A stretch of DNA of 64,000 bases from Vibrio xiamenensis. GTDB taxonomy: Bacteria; Pseudomonadota; Gammaproteobacteria; Enterobacterales; Vibrionaceae. The position numbers and the translations under genes were made by a program. Under the pieces are notes generated by a model. It had not been told where the DNA came from. It did no database searches and was given only the letters and a program-made list of their open reading frames with translations. The stretch spans positions 124,001 through 188,000 of the forward strand of contig NZ_FNDD01000003.1 in NCBI RefSeq assembly GCF_900100015.1. Reading direction: 5' to 3'. Positions 18,303 to 27,257 of the stretch are shown in pieces. The first letter of the stretch is position 1; the number at the start of each line of letters is the position of its first letter.

Positions 18303-18768
18303 ACGCCAGGAGTTTCTTAGTTTTGTATTAGGGGGCGATGAGTATGCGGTTCCGATCCTTGATGTTAGAGAGGTCCGAGGCTGGAGTGAAATACGCAAGG
18401 TTCCTAATTCTCCACGCTATATGTTGGGGGTTCTAGAGATTCGCGGTGAATATGTCCCGATCGTTGATCTTCGAATGCGGTTTTCTCTGGAACCTGCGCA
18501 AATTGGCGCAACAACGGTTGTGATTGTTCTCAACGATTCTTGTGGGCAACCGCTAGGCGTGATTGTCGATGCGGTATCTGAAGTCTACGACATCCGTTCT
18601 GAGGCGATAAAACCGGCTCCAGCACTATCTGTCAATATCGATGAAAGTTATATCAGAGGTATTGTTTCCATCGATAACAAACATCTAATTTTAATCCATC
18701 TTGAAGCCTTGTTTGATGTAGCGGCGCTTAACAAAACTTCAGCAAAAGAAGCACTATGTGAGAGGTAA
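18295..18768 (+). CDS. cheW: Chemotaxis coupling protein CheW (second copy)
   Basis: 157 residues, a single CheW domain without tail: [36 protein letters not shown]. The ATG lies eight bases before the end of the first cheW in another frame. Paired cheW genes are normal for the V. cholerae cluster III arrangement. The two copies differ clearly in sequence, so they may form different positions in the array ring. Confidence 0.93.
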   Translation: MIERQEFLSFVLGGDEYAVPILDVREVRGWSEIRKVPNSPRYMLGVLEIRGEYVPIVDLRMRFSLEPAQIGATTVVIVLNDSCGQPLGVIVDAVSEVYDIRSEAIKPAPALSVNIDESYIRGIVSIDNKHLILIHLEALFDVAALNKTSAKEALCER

Positions 18769-18775
18769 CTCGGTA

Positions 18776-21169
18776 ATGGCATTTTGGAACAGAAAGAAAC
18801 AATTAGCAGCATCTTATTCTGCAGTAGCTCAAGATTCATTATTAGACGATGTTCCTGAGCAAGGCGGTATTTCAAAAGACCAATTACTCTCGGCGTTAGA
18901 CGCTGCAAAAACGGCGTTAATGATGATCAATCGAGATTTTGAGATTACTTATGTAAACCAAACGTCGATAGCCTTATTACAAAAACATGAGGCGCTGTTT
19001 AAGCGCTTCTGGCCAAATTTTAGGGCAGATGAAGAGTATTTACTCGGGTATTGCATTGATGGTTTTCACCGTAATCCAAGCCACCAGCGCAAAATGTTGT
19101 CGACACCAAGTAATTTGCCTTACACCACAACCATCGACATTGAAGATGTAAAAATCGAATTAAATGTTGGGGCAATTATTGATGAACATGGTAATTACAC
19201 CGGTAACACTCTTGAATGGTCAGATGTTACCGAATCGGTAAAAACTGAAAATGAAATTGCCCGATTAAAAGCTGCTGTCCATCAGGCTCAAACCGCGATG
19301 GTTATGATTGATCGTGATTTAAAAATTACCTACGTGAACAATGAAACTATTAGCTTGTTTGGTCGTCATGAAGCAACGCTTCGTTCAGTATGGAGTAACT
19401 TTACTGCCTCTGAAGATTGGCTGCTTGGACGCTGTATTGATGAATTCCACCGTGACCCTCAGCATCAACGAGGTCTGCTTGCTAACCCTGCCAACCTACC
19501 TTACAAAACTGACATTCGAATTAAAGATTTAATTATCGAACTCAACGTTGCATCAATTCATGATGCGAAAGGGGACTACATTGGTAACACGTTAGAATGG
19601 CGAGACGTCACTCAAGAACGCGCTAACGAAGAGCAGGTGAGCCGCTTGGCATCGGCAGTCGAGGGAATGACAACCAATTTAATGATGGCAGATAAGCAAG
19701 GCGTGATTTCTTATCTCAACCCTTCTTTGTTGACCTTACTAAAATCACGAGAGGCGGAGTTACGTAAGGCGATGCCAAGCTTTGATGCTAATGGTTTGAT
19801 CGGACAAAGTATGGATATTTTCCATAAAAAACCGAGCCATCAGCAAAGTATCATCGCGAATCCAGATAATTTGCCGTTCTCGTCAAACGTTAGGGTCGGC
19901 AATCTAGAGTTCAACTTGACTTGTATTGCTATGAAAGACCGGAAAGGACACTACATCGGACCTGCACTGCAATGGGTGGATATTACCGAGCAGCAAGATG
20001 GTCAGCGTCAGGTGGAGTCTTTGTTGCAAAAAGCGATTCAAGGCCAGCTTAATGACCGCATTGATACTTCCGTATACAGTGGGTTTATGCGTGAGTTGGG
20101 TGAGGGCATCAATAACTTGCTCGACACCATTGTCGATCCACTTGGTCAATGTATTGATGTGATGAGCATGGTTGCTGATGGCGATCTGAACCGAGATATG
20201 GATGACAACCGACAAGGCGAGTTTGGACGCTTAGCCAATGCGGTTAACACTTCGATCATTAATATTCGCTCGATGGTTGAAAAAATCACTCATTCTTCTG
20301 CTCGGGTTGCTACGGCGTCTAACGAAATTGCAGATGGTAATAACGACCTCAGTCAGCGTGTGGAAGCACAAGCCTCTAACTTGGAGCAAACCGCTGCGAG
20401 CATGGAAGAGATGACGTCGACAGTTAGACAAAACGCCGAAAATGCAAAAGGCGCGAGTGAGCTTGCCAACGACGCAACCAAAAAGGCGAGTAAAGGCGGT
20501 GAAGTTGTTGGGCTCGCGGTTTCAGCGATGTCAGAAATTAATTCCGCGAGCAAAAAGATCTCCGACATTATTGGTGTGATCGACGAAATCGCGTTTCAGA
20601 CTAACTTGCTGGCTCTGAATGCGGCCGTGGAGGCTGCTCGCGCTGGGGAGCAAGGTCGAGGCTTTGCGGTTGTTGCTGGAGAGGTGCGCAATCTTGCGCA
20701 AAGGAGTGCCGCCGCCGCCAAAGAAATCAAAGGCTTAATCAAAGACAGTGTCGAGAAAGTCGAAGAAGGTTCACGTCTTGTCGATGAGTCTGGTGCGACT
20801 CTAGGAGAAATTGTTGACGCCGTCGAAAAAGTGTCTCAGTTAATCGCTCAAATCGCTTCTTCGAGTGCTGAACAGTCGACAGGAATCGATGAAATCAATC
20901 GAGCGATTGCCATGATGGATGAAATGACGCAACAAAACGCATCCTTGGTTGAAGAAACTTCGGCAGCAAGTCAGTCGTTGAAGGACGAAGGTAAACAACT
21001 CATCAACTTGATGAACTTCTTTGCGACCGATAACAAAGTGACGACGTTTGAAGAGACTAAAGCTCCTGCAAAGGTAAAGAAAGACAATGTTAGGGAGATT
21101 CGTAAGCCTCGCATTGCTAATGCTCGATTCAACTCGAGTGAGGATGGAGATGAATGGGAAGAGTTCTAA
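18776..21169 (+). CDS. aer2: Soluble Aer2-like chemoreceptor, three PAS domains
   Basis: 797 residues from the ATG at 18776; an upstream GTG adds six. No membrane segment. Three PAS domains (about 35-155, 160-275, 280-400) each keep the FH..P.HQ histidine block ([24 protein letters not shown]) and the tryptophan of [14 protein letters not shown] or LQWVDIT. In Aer2-type PAS-heme sensors these serve as heme ligand and oxygen-stabilising residue. Two HAMP-like segments (about 410-510) follow, then the signalling hairpin with tip [20 protein letters not shown]. The protein ends EWEEF, a CheR-docking pentapeptide like that of P. aeruginosa Aer2/McpB. Oxygen or redox sensing is inferred. Confidence 0.9.
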   Translation: MAFWNRKKQLAASYSAVAQDSLLDDVPEQGGISKDQLLSALDAAKTALMMINRDFEITYVNQTSIALLQKHEALFKRFWPNFRADEEYLLGYCIDGFHRNPSHQRKMLSTPSNLPYTTTIDIEDVKIELNVGAIIDEHGNYTGNTLEWSDVTESVKTENEIARLKAAVHQAQTAMVMIDRDLKITYVNNETISLFGRHEATLRSVWSNFTASEDWLLGRCIDEFHRDPQHQRGLLANPANLPYKTDIRIKDLIIELNVASIHDAKGDYIGNTLEWRDVTQERANEEQVSRLASAVEGMTTNLMMADKQGVISYLNPSLLTLLKSREAELRKAMPSFDANGLIGQSMDIFHKKPSHQQSIIANPDNLPFSSNVRVGNLEFNLTCIAMKDRKGHYIGPALQWVDITEQQDGQRQVESLLQKAIQGQLNDRIDTSVYSGFMRELGEGINNLLDTIVDPLGQCIDVMSMVADGDLNRDMDDNRQGEFGRLANAVNTSIINIRSMVEKITHSSARVATASNEIADGNNDLSQRVEAQASNLEQTAASMEEMTSTVRQNAENAKGASELANDATKKASKGGEVVGLAVSAMSEINSASKKISDIIGVIDEIAFQTNLLALNAAVEAARAGEQGRGFAVVAGEVRNLAQRSAAAAKEIKGLIKDSVEKVEEGSRLVDESGATLGEIVDAVEKVSQLIAQIASSSAEQSTGIDEINRAIAMMDEMTQQNASLVEETSAASQSLKDEGKQLINLMNFFATDNKVTTFEETKAPAKVKKDNVREIRKPRIANARFNSSEDGDEWEEF

Positions 21170-22014
21170 TGCGCTCTAGCGACATTTCCCGTCCAGGCGG
21201 GCAAGAATTCGAATTCACTGAAAAGGATTTCAAATATATTCAGTGGTTTCTACATAAGAATGTAGGGATATTTTTATCGGATCAAAAACGGGCGATGGTT
21301 TATGGTCGCATCAGTCGTCAATTACGCGCTCTCAAGCTACGTAGCTTCGAAGAGTATCAAAAGAAAATTGAGAGTGATACCGCCACCAGAATTGATTTTA
21401 TTAATAGCTTAACGACCAATAAAACTCATTTTTTTCGAGAATTTCATCACTTTGAATATTTCGAAAAAGTCATGCTTGATGAGTGGCGACATATGGGGAA
21501 AAAACGTATTCGTATTTGGTCTGCAGGCTGTTCGACCGGCGAAGAGCCATACAGTTTTATTGCTTCTCTGTGTAAAGAAGGGGCGTTGGAATGGTGTGAT
21601 GACCTTGAAATATTAGCCAGTGACCTAGACACAAGCGTCTTAAAAAAAGCGGCGTTAGGTGAGTACACCAATGATGCGTTGAGCTCCATTCCGCCTCAAT
21701 ATTTAAGGCCTTGTTTTCTAAAAGGTGTAGGGAACAATGAAGGCAAGATTAAGTTCGCCAAAGCGTTTCAAAGGTTAGTGCGGTTTAAACAAATAAACTT
21801 ATTAGAGAACTGGCCGATTCACGACAAATTTGACCTTATCTCATGTCGCAACGTGATGATCTACTTTGATAAACCAACTCAGGAGAAATTAATTCGTCGT
21901 TACCACGAACAATTAAACCCGCAAGGGGTTCTATTTATTGGTCATTCTGAAACTATCGGTGAGTGTGCAGAGCTATTTCATAATCTTGGTAACACGATTT
22001 ATGTTAAGCAGTGA
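21169..22014 (+). CDS. cheR: Chemoreceptor methyltransferase CheR
   Basis: 281 residues from the ATG at 21169, which overlaps the receptor stop (TAATG). A GGGAAGAG site inside the last receptor codons sits at the right distance, so the upstream ATG at 21154 is not needed. It has the SAM-binding block RIRIWSAGCSTGEEPYS, then LASDLDTSVL and FDLISCRNVMIYF. It methylates receptor glutamates with S-adenosylmethionine. Translational coupling to a receptor ending in EWEEF suggests a dedicated pair. Confidence 0.93.
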   Translation: MRSSDISRPGGQEFEFTEKDFKYIQWFLHKNVGIFLSDQKRAMVYGRISRQLRALKLRSFEEYQKKIESDTATRIDFINSLTTNKTHFFREFHHFEYFEKVMLDEWRHMGKKRIRIWSAGCSTGEEPYSFIASLCKEGALEWCDDLEILASDLDTSVLKKAALGEYTNDALSSIPPQYLRPCFLKGVGNNEGKIKFAKAFQRLVRFKQINLLENWPIHDKFDLISCRNVMIYFDKPTQEKLIRRYHEQLNPQGVLFIGHSETIGECAELFHNLGNTIYVKQ

Positions 22015-22027
22015 CGTGTTAGCAACA

Positions 22028-22669
22028 ATGGTTAGCGATCGTTATTCCTCACAAAATGACAGTGACCATTTTTGCCGCTTTCATCATCCCTATCAAGGGA
22101 CGACGATGGTTAAGCTGCAACCGGGCGGTATTTATTGTACCGATCAAGCAGAGATCATTTGTACTGGCTTAGGTTCTTGCATCTCTGCGTGTATATGGGA
22201 TGAAAGAATCGGTGCCGGAGGCATGAATCATTTCCTACTGCCTTTCGTTAATCACAATCAGGAAATGCATTGGCACCCAGATAACTTGACCACAACGCCT
22301 GCTCGTTACGGCATTCACGCGATGGAAATGCTGATCAACTATTTGCTGCAGCGGGGCGCAGAGCGGAATCGACTCAAGGTGAAGTTATTCGGCGGAGCAC
22401 AAATGATGGGGCGAAATTCGCGAATAGGGGAAAAGAATGTTGAATTCATTTTGTCGTATGCGCAAACCGAAAAGTTAGACGTGATTTCTCATGATCTCGG
22501 TGGATTAGAACCGAGAAAAATTATGTTTGACCCGCTCTCTGGACGAGTCTGGCTTAAAAGAATTCCGTTTGCCGAAGTTCATCAAATTAAGGCTCAAGAG
22601 ACTCAATATGCAACGGAGTTAGAACGCAAAACTCGTCGAGATAAAAACAACGATGTGGAGCTTTTTTGA
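22028..22669 (+). CDS. cheD: Chemoreceptor glutamine deamidase CheD
   Basis: 213 residues from the ATG at 22028; in-frame starts at 22001 or earlier would overlap cheR. The catalytic Cys and His are visible in [12 protein letters not shown] and [11 protein letters not shown], the Thr partner in [11 protein letters not shown] context. The enzyme converts receptor glutamines to glutamates. The C terminus ends NNDVELF, nearly the same last residues as the MCP-like protein encoded two genes on (GEVELF). The stop overlaps the cheB start (TGATG). No clear ribosome site precedes the chosen ATG, so the start is uncertain. Confidence 0.88.
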   Translation: MVSDRYSSQNDSDHFCRFHHPYQGTTMVKLQPGGIYCTDQAEIICTGLGSCISACIWDERIGAGGMNHFLLPFVNHNQEMHWHPDNLTTTPARYGIHAMEMLINYLLQRGAERNRLKVKLFGGAQMMGRNSRIGEKNVEFILSYAQTEKLDVISHDLGGLEPRKIMFDPLSGRVWLKRIPFAEVHQIKAQETQYATELERKTRRDKNNDVELF

Positions 22670-23739
22670 TGCGAACAATCAAAGTGTTAATTGTTGATGA
22701 CTCACCAGTCTTTAGAGCGTTACTGACAGAAATTATTAGTTCCGACCCTCTGCTTGAAGTCGTCGGACAAGCAGAGGATCCATATGCCGCACGTGAGATG
22801 ATTAAACGATATAACCCTGATGTTCTCACGCTTGATATCGAGATGCCTAAGATGAATGGTGTTCAGTTTCTCAAAAACATCATGCGATTACGTCCGATGC
22901 CAGTGATCATGATTTCCACTCTGACTCAGCATGGTGCTGGGGCCACACTTGCCGCGTTAGAATACGGAGCGGTCGATTATTTTCCTAAGCCTAAAGTCGA
23001 AAATGCGGCAGAAATGATCGACTATCGTTCGTTGGTGAACGAAAAAATTAAGATGGCGGCAGAAGCTAACGTTGGTTCGTTTACCCAATTATCGGCTGCT
23101 CAATCTGTAGCCAATGACGATAATCTTCCTAGCCTTACTATTCCCAAACGCAGCCATATTGAATTAATTGCGATTGGCGCTTCAACGGGGGGCACCGAAG
23201 CGGTTAAGCAAGTTCTCGCTGCTTTACCAGCAGGAATGCCTCCTATCGTGATTACTCAGCATATCAGCGCGTTGTTTTCTCCATCATTTGCCAAAAGGCT
23301 GAATGACACTAGCCGAATTAATGTCCAGCAACTTGACGCTAATAGAGCACCGCTTATCCAAGGAGGGGCATATTTAGCTCCAGGAGATAAACATTTGGTG
23401 GTTAGCCGACGGGGCCCGCACCTTTATGCTCAGCTTGATGACAGGCCTGCAGTAAACAGACACAAGCCTTCAGTTGATGTGATGTTTGATTCAATTGCCG
23501 AAACGGTAGGCAGTAAGTCAATCGGCGTGATTTTGACCGGAATGGGACAGGATGGCGCTCAAGGTCTACTCAAAATGAAGCAGCAATCAGCAGTAACTAT
23601 CGCTCAAGATGAAAAGTCTTCAATTGTTTGGGGAATGCCTCGGGTCGCGATTGATGTTGGGGCCGCGAAATATATCGCCAGCTTGAACGATGTAGCAGCG
23701 CTAATATGCAAGAACTTATCGAAATCAGCCGACCAATAA
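22669..23739 (+). CDS. cheB: Chemotaxis methylesterase CheB
   Basis: 356 residues from the ATG at 22669, coupled to cheD. The receiver domain (1-120) has the phospho-acceptor Asp56 in [14 protein letters not shown] linker follows, then the methylesterase domain with the catalytic Ser in [12 protein letters not shown], His in VITQHI and Asp in [10 protein letters not shown]. Phosphorylation by CheA activates removal of receptor methyl groups, so this cluster has a complete adaptation set (CheR, CheB, CheD). Confidence 0.94.
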   Translation: MRTIKVLIVDDSPVFRALLTEIISSDPLLEVVGQAEDPYAAREMIKRYNPDVLTLDIEMPKMNGVQFLKNIMRLRPMPVIMISTLTQHGAGATLAALEYGAVDYFPKPKVENAAEMIDYRSLVNEKIKMAAEANVGSFTQLSAAQSVANDDNLPSLTIPKRSHIELIAIGASTGGTEAVKQVLAALPAGMPPIVITQHISALFSPSFAKRLNDTSRINVQQLDANRAPLIQGGAYLAPGDKHLVVSRRGPHLYAQLDDRPAVNRHKPSVDVMFDSIAETVGSKSIGVILTGMGQDGAQGLLKMKQQSAVTIAQDEKSSIVWGMPRVAIDVGAAKYIASLNDVAALICKNLSKSADQ

Positions 23740-23752
23740 TCAAGGATGTTTT

Positions 23753-24934
23753 ATGAAAAAATTGACGATGAGTAATCGAAATAGAGGCTTGATAGCGATA
23801 CAGGTTTTGTTGCTAGCGATGGTATTTGTTCTTTCCGTTTCCTGGGTTGTATTTGTTTTGGCTGTAGTGGCTTGCGTTCTACCGTGGGTGAAAATAAGCG
23901 CTAAAGCAACGAGTGAACCGGTTCATAAGCCAGCTAAGCCGTTAAAGGTTCAGCCTAACCATCAAGAGCCTGATTCATCACTTTTCCCATCGTTAAATCT
24001 GATCAACTCGATATTGGATATGAGCAAACATCAATTAACCGAACCACTTGATAATCAACGCAGTGTGGTCGACGAGTCTGCAGAGACGCTTAATGAGGCA
24101 TTCTTTGAGCTTGAGAAGTTATCTACAGCGCAAAATGCAGCTACCAATCATATTGCCGAGTTACTGGTTAGCAATCGGGGCAGTGAAAGCGATATCGCGC
24201 AAGTGCTTCCTAAGACCGAAGCGGTGATTGTTAACTTCGTCGATATGTTGGTCAAGATATCGGAGAAAAGCATTTCGGCTGTCCATAGTATTCACGATAT
24301 GTCCGAGAAACTCGATGTGGTTTTCCAACTGCTTGAGAAAGTTCGCGGGTTGTCGGAACAAACCAATTTATTGGCACTTAACGCTGCGATAGAAGCGGCG
24401 CGAGCGGGTGATGCCGGACGCGGATTTGCAGTTGTCGCTCAAGAAGTTCGCAACCTCTCCGTGGAAGCATCGAGCTTAAACCGTCAGATCGAATCAGAAA
24501 TCAGTGTTGCTCAAGCGACCGTAAAGCAGGCCAACAAAACCGTTGGTGAAATGGCATCGTTCGATATGGCACATGCGATTGAATCAAAAAATCACGTTGA
24601 TGAAATGTTGCGTGGTGTACAAAAAGTCAGCTCGGAAGTGGAGTTGGAAGTGAATCGGATCCATGAACTGGGGGGGCGATTAGGCACACAAGTTCAAAAT
24701 GGCATTCGTGCTTTGCAATTTACAGACATCATCGTGCAGCAAGGGGATTACGCCAAAGGTTCTCTCAACTTTATTGTGCAACTCAATGAATTGATGCGCC
24801 TATTTGGCGCTAATCAGGCCTCGGTTGAAGAGGTCGATGCTGAATTACAACTGCTACTCGAAACCATTGAAAATCGTGCTGCGCCAGCGGCAAATCAAGT
24901 CAGTATTGACGAAGGTGAAGTGGAACTATTTTAG
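23753..24934 (+). CDS. Membrane MCP-like protein with CheZ-like motif
   Basis: 393 residues. An N-terminal hydrophobic segment (about 12-46) can cross the membrane twice, leaving almost no periplasmic sensor. The cytoplasmic part has an MCP hairpin tip ([20 protein letters not shown], about 198-235) with short arms and no HAMP domain. Near the end, [10 protein letters not shown] has F-x-D-x-x-x-Q with D325 and Q329, the spacing of the catalytic Asp/Gln of the CheZ phosphatase (QDFQDLTGQ in E. coli). The C terminus is EVELF, like CheD. It could be an array component, a CheY-P phosphatase, or both; this is inference. It corresponds by position to VCA1088 of V. cholerae. Confidence 0.75.
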   Translation: MKKLTMSNRNRGLIAIQVLLLAMVFVLSVSWVVFVLAVVACVLPWVKISAKATSEPVHKPAKPLKVQPNHQEPDSSLFPSLNLINSILDMSKHQLTEPLDNQRSVVDESAETLNEAFFELEKLSTAQNAATNHIAELLVSNRGSESDIAQVLPKTEAVIVNFVDMLVKISEKSISAVHSIHDMSEKLDVVFQLLEKVRGLSEQTNLLALNAAIEAARAGDAGRGFAVVAQEVRNLSVEASSLNRQIESEISVAQATVKQANKTVGEMASFDMAHAIESKNHVDEMLRGVQKVSSEVELEVNRIHELGGRLGTQVQNGIRALQFTDIIVQQGDYAKGSLNFIVQLNELMRLFGANQASVEEVDAELQLLLETIENRAAPAANQVSIDEGEVELF

Positions 24935-24942
24935 AGGAAATT

Positions 24943-25242
24943 ATGAGTATAAACACCCATGTAGATAGTAATAATAAACAAGTCACAATCAGTATTGAAG
25001 GCGCGTTCGGCTTTAGCTTAGTGCAGGATTTTCGTCGCTGCTATGTAGACAGAAAAGATCACTCGTTCACCATAGATCTGCGTTTGGTGAATTACATCGA
25101 CAGTGCTGGGCTCGGTATGCTCTTGAACATGCATAACTATTTGGAACAACCAGATGGCATGATCAAACTGATCAATGTTCTACCTCAAGTTCGCAAAATT
25201 TTGATTATTTCACGCTTTGATAAAAAATTTAAAATTGAATAG
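24943..25242 (+). CDS. STAS-domain antagonist with intact phosphosite
   Basis: 99 residues, a SpoIIAA/HsbA-type STAS domain. The loop reads YIDSAGLGML, with Ser54 in the position phosphorylated in partner-switch antagonists. It is followed nine bases on by a protein that has both a PP2C phosphatase and a HATPase kinase-type domain, so phosphorylation and dephosphorylation of Ser54 by its neighbour is the natural inference. An AGAGGAAATT ribosome site precedes the ATG. Confidence 0.88.
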   Translation: MSINTHVDSNNKQVTISIEGAFGFSLVQDFRRCYVDRKDHSFTIDLRLVNYIDSAGLGMLLNMHNYLEQPDGMIKLINVLPQVRKILIISRFDKKFKIE

Positions 25243-25251
25243 GCCAATATC

Positions 25252-26946
25252 ATGCATGTGATAATCATCGATGATCAGGCCACGAATCGAGAGCTATGTC
25301 GGTACATGTTGTCTGGTATCGCTAGGCAGATCGAGACTTTTGAAAATGGAGTCGGCGTTGTTGAAGCCATCCGCAACATGTCAGTGATGCCTGACGTCAT
25401 TTTGCTTGATGTGATGATGCCTGAAAAGGACGGCTTTACGACTGCGTCAGAGATTCGTAAAGAGTTTGTCGGCCAGCATTTACCGATCATTTTTCTAACC
25501 GTTCTTGACGATCATGACTCGTTTGAGCGTTGTCTATCCCTAGGTGACGATTTCATTTTAAAGCCTGTCGATAGAAGTGTGCTGGTTGCCAAGGTACTGG
25601 CTCATTGCCGAATAGCGCGCATGCACAAAGAGTTAAAAACTCAGCGTGATCAGTTGTGCCGATTTCGCGATCAAGTCCAGTACGACTACACGATTGCTGA
25701 GTCTATTTTTTCCAATTTAATGGATAGAATGAGTTGTAAGGCGAGTAATATTTATGGCTTAGACTACCTTTCAACGCCTTCAACGGTTTTTAATGGTGAC
25801 GTCATATTGGTGGCGAATCGACCCCATGGTGGAGTATATGTGATGATCGCCGATGCGACCGGGCATGGGTTACCAGCAGCGATTTCAGCCATTCCTGCTT
25901 CTCGAGCTTTTTTCGCCATGGTCGCTAAAGGACTGTCTCTTGGCGACATTGTCCTAGAGATGAACAACGCGCTGTACGGGTTCTTACCGATGGGAATGAT
26001 GCTCGCGGCGAGCGTGTTTGAAGTGCGGGCTAATGGTTTCGAAGTGTCTTGGTGGGGCGGTGGATTACCCGATGGTTATATTGTCGGCCCAGATGGATCG
26101 ATCTTACGCCATTTAGTTTCTACGCATATGCCCCTTGGCGTGTTAAAGCCGAATGAGTTTGAGGCGGATATTGTGCATTTAAAAATGGCGCCGGGGCAGC
26201 AAATTCTTTGTTACACCGACGGTGTCATTGAGGCGCAAAATCAGGAGGGGGAGCAATTTGGTCAAGAGCGATTAGAACAGGTCATTTTGCAAGGGAAAGA
26301 CATGATTCCAAATCTTTTTGATTCGGTTAAACAGTTTGCCAACAAAACGGCTGGTGACGACTTATCGATTCTTTCGATGGAATTTCCTATTTCAAACAGT
26401 AATCAAGTCACTCTTCCTTCAGAGCAAGGTTATTTGAGTAGCGTGCCTACTCACACCACACTGCATTTTGATGCTGGACTCATTCAACAAGTCGCTTTGA
26501 TGAATCAAGTTCGCCAGTTTCTCAGTGGGTTGTTTTATGGCGATGCGCACTTAGATTTGGTGTGTTCGCTTTTATCTGAACTGTTTGCTAATGCCATAGA
26601 CCATGGTTTATTGAATTTGGATTCAAAGATAAAAGAAAACCCAGATGGCTTTTTTCAGTTTTATCAGATGAGAGAAGAGAAATTACAACAGTTAGACCCA
26701 CACGCTTGGCTAAGGTTAGATATTGATTTTCTACCCCAAAAGCACCAAATTATCTTCCAGTTAGAACATAACGGTAAAGGGTTTGATTACCACAAAGTGG
26801 TGTCAGCAAGTGAAAGTATGACTCATGGGCGTGGTATCGTTTTAGCCACCGAGTTATGCGATAAATTGCAGTATTCAAAACAAGGGAAATGTGTGGAGGC
26901 TATCTATAATTTTGATACCCAGCATCGTTTTCCTAGCTCTCAATAA
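25252..26946 (+). CDS. Response regulator with PP2C phosphatase and HATPase domains (HsbR/CrsR-like)
   Basis: 564 residues. The receiver domain (1-125) has Asp53 (VILLDVMMPEKDG). The SpoIIE-type PP2C domain (about 165-385) shows GDVILVANRPHGG, MIADATGHGLPAA, CYTDGVIEA and AGDDLSIL. The C-terminal RsbW-like HATPase (about 430-555) has N box LLSELFANAIDHG, then HNGKGFD and HGRGIVLA. The set matches HsbR of Pseudomonas and CrsR of Shewanella, which control a STAS partner in a phosphorylation-dependent partner switch. Here the STAS gene lies just upstream. The receiver could be served by this cluster's CheA; that link is inference. Confidence 0.9.
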   Translation: MHVIIIDDQATNRELCRYMLSGIARQIETFENGVGVVEAIRNMSVMPDVILLDVMMPEKDGFTTASEIRKEFVGQHLPIIFLTVLDDHDSFERCLSLGDDFILKPVDRSVLVAKVLAHCRIARMHKELKTQRDQLCRFRDQVQYDYTIAESIFSNLMDRMSCKASNIYGLDYLSTPSTVFNGDVILVANRPHGGVYVMIADATGHGLPAAISAIPASRAFFAMVAKGLSLGDIVLEMNNALYGFLPMGMMLAASVFEVRANGFEVSWWGGGLPDGYIVGPDGSILRHLVSTHMPLGVLKPNEFEADIVHLKMAPGQQILCYTDGVIEAQNQEGEQFGQERLEQVILQGKDMIPNLFDSVKQFANKTAGDDLSILSMEFPISNSNQVTLPSEQGYLSSVPTHTTLHFDAGLIQQVALMNQVRQFLSGLFYGDAHLDLVCSLLSELFANAIDHGLLNLDSKIKENPDGFFQFYQMREEKLQQLDPHAWLRLDIDFLPQKHQIIFQLEHNGKGFDYHKVVSASESMTHGRGIVLATELCDKLQYSKQGKCVEAIYNFDTQHRFPSSQ

Positions 26947-26966
26947 GCGATAAGTTTTCATCCTGA

Positions 26967-26979
26967 TTTACAATGTAAA
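26967..26979. other. parS2: parS2 site after the chemosensory operon
   Basis: TTTACAATGTAAA, exact match, 20 bp past the stop of the REC-PP2C-HATPase gene and 17 kb from the parS2 site at ori2. The rest of the 311-bp gap up to the FapA gene is AT-rich and shows nothing else I can name. Confidence 0.85.
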
Positions 26980-27257
26980 TCTATCGTCTCTCCGCGTTGT
27001 CTTTTGTCTATTTCGACGTGATTGGCAGCATTGTAGGCGGTAAATTTAACGGGCATTATTCGAATTAATGTTGATTTTCCTCCATAAACCACACATCTTT
27101 CTTAATATTTTATAGAGCGAGCTCTAAATTTAATCGTATAGTTTGATTTCTACTATTTTTGAGTGATACGTGCCTTAATTTGCGTATTTATCAATGGGGT
27201 TATACGTAGAAATTTTATAAACTGGGCTGATCAAATGCATGTGTAACAGGTTGTAAT

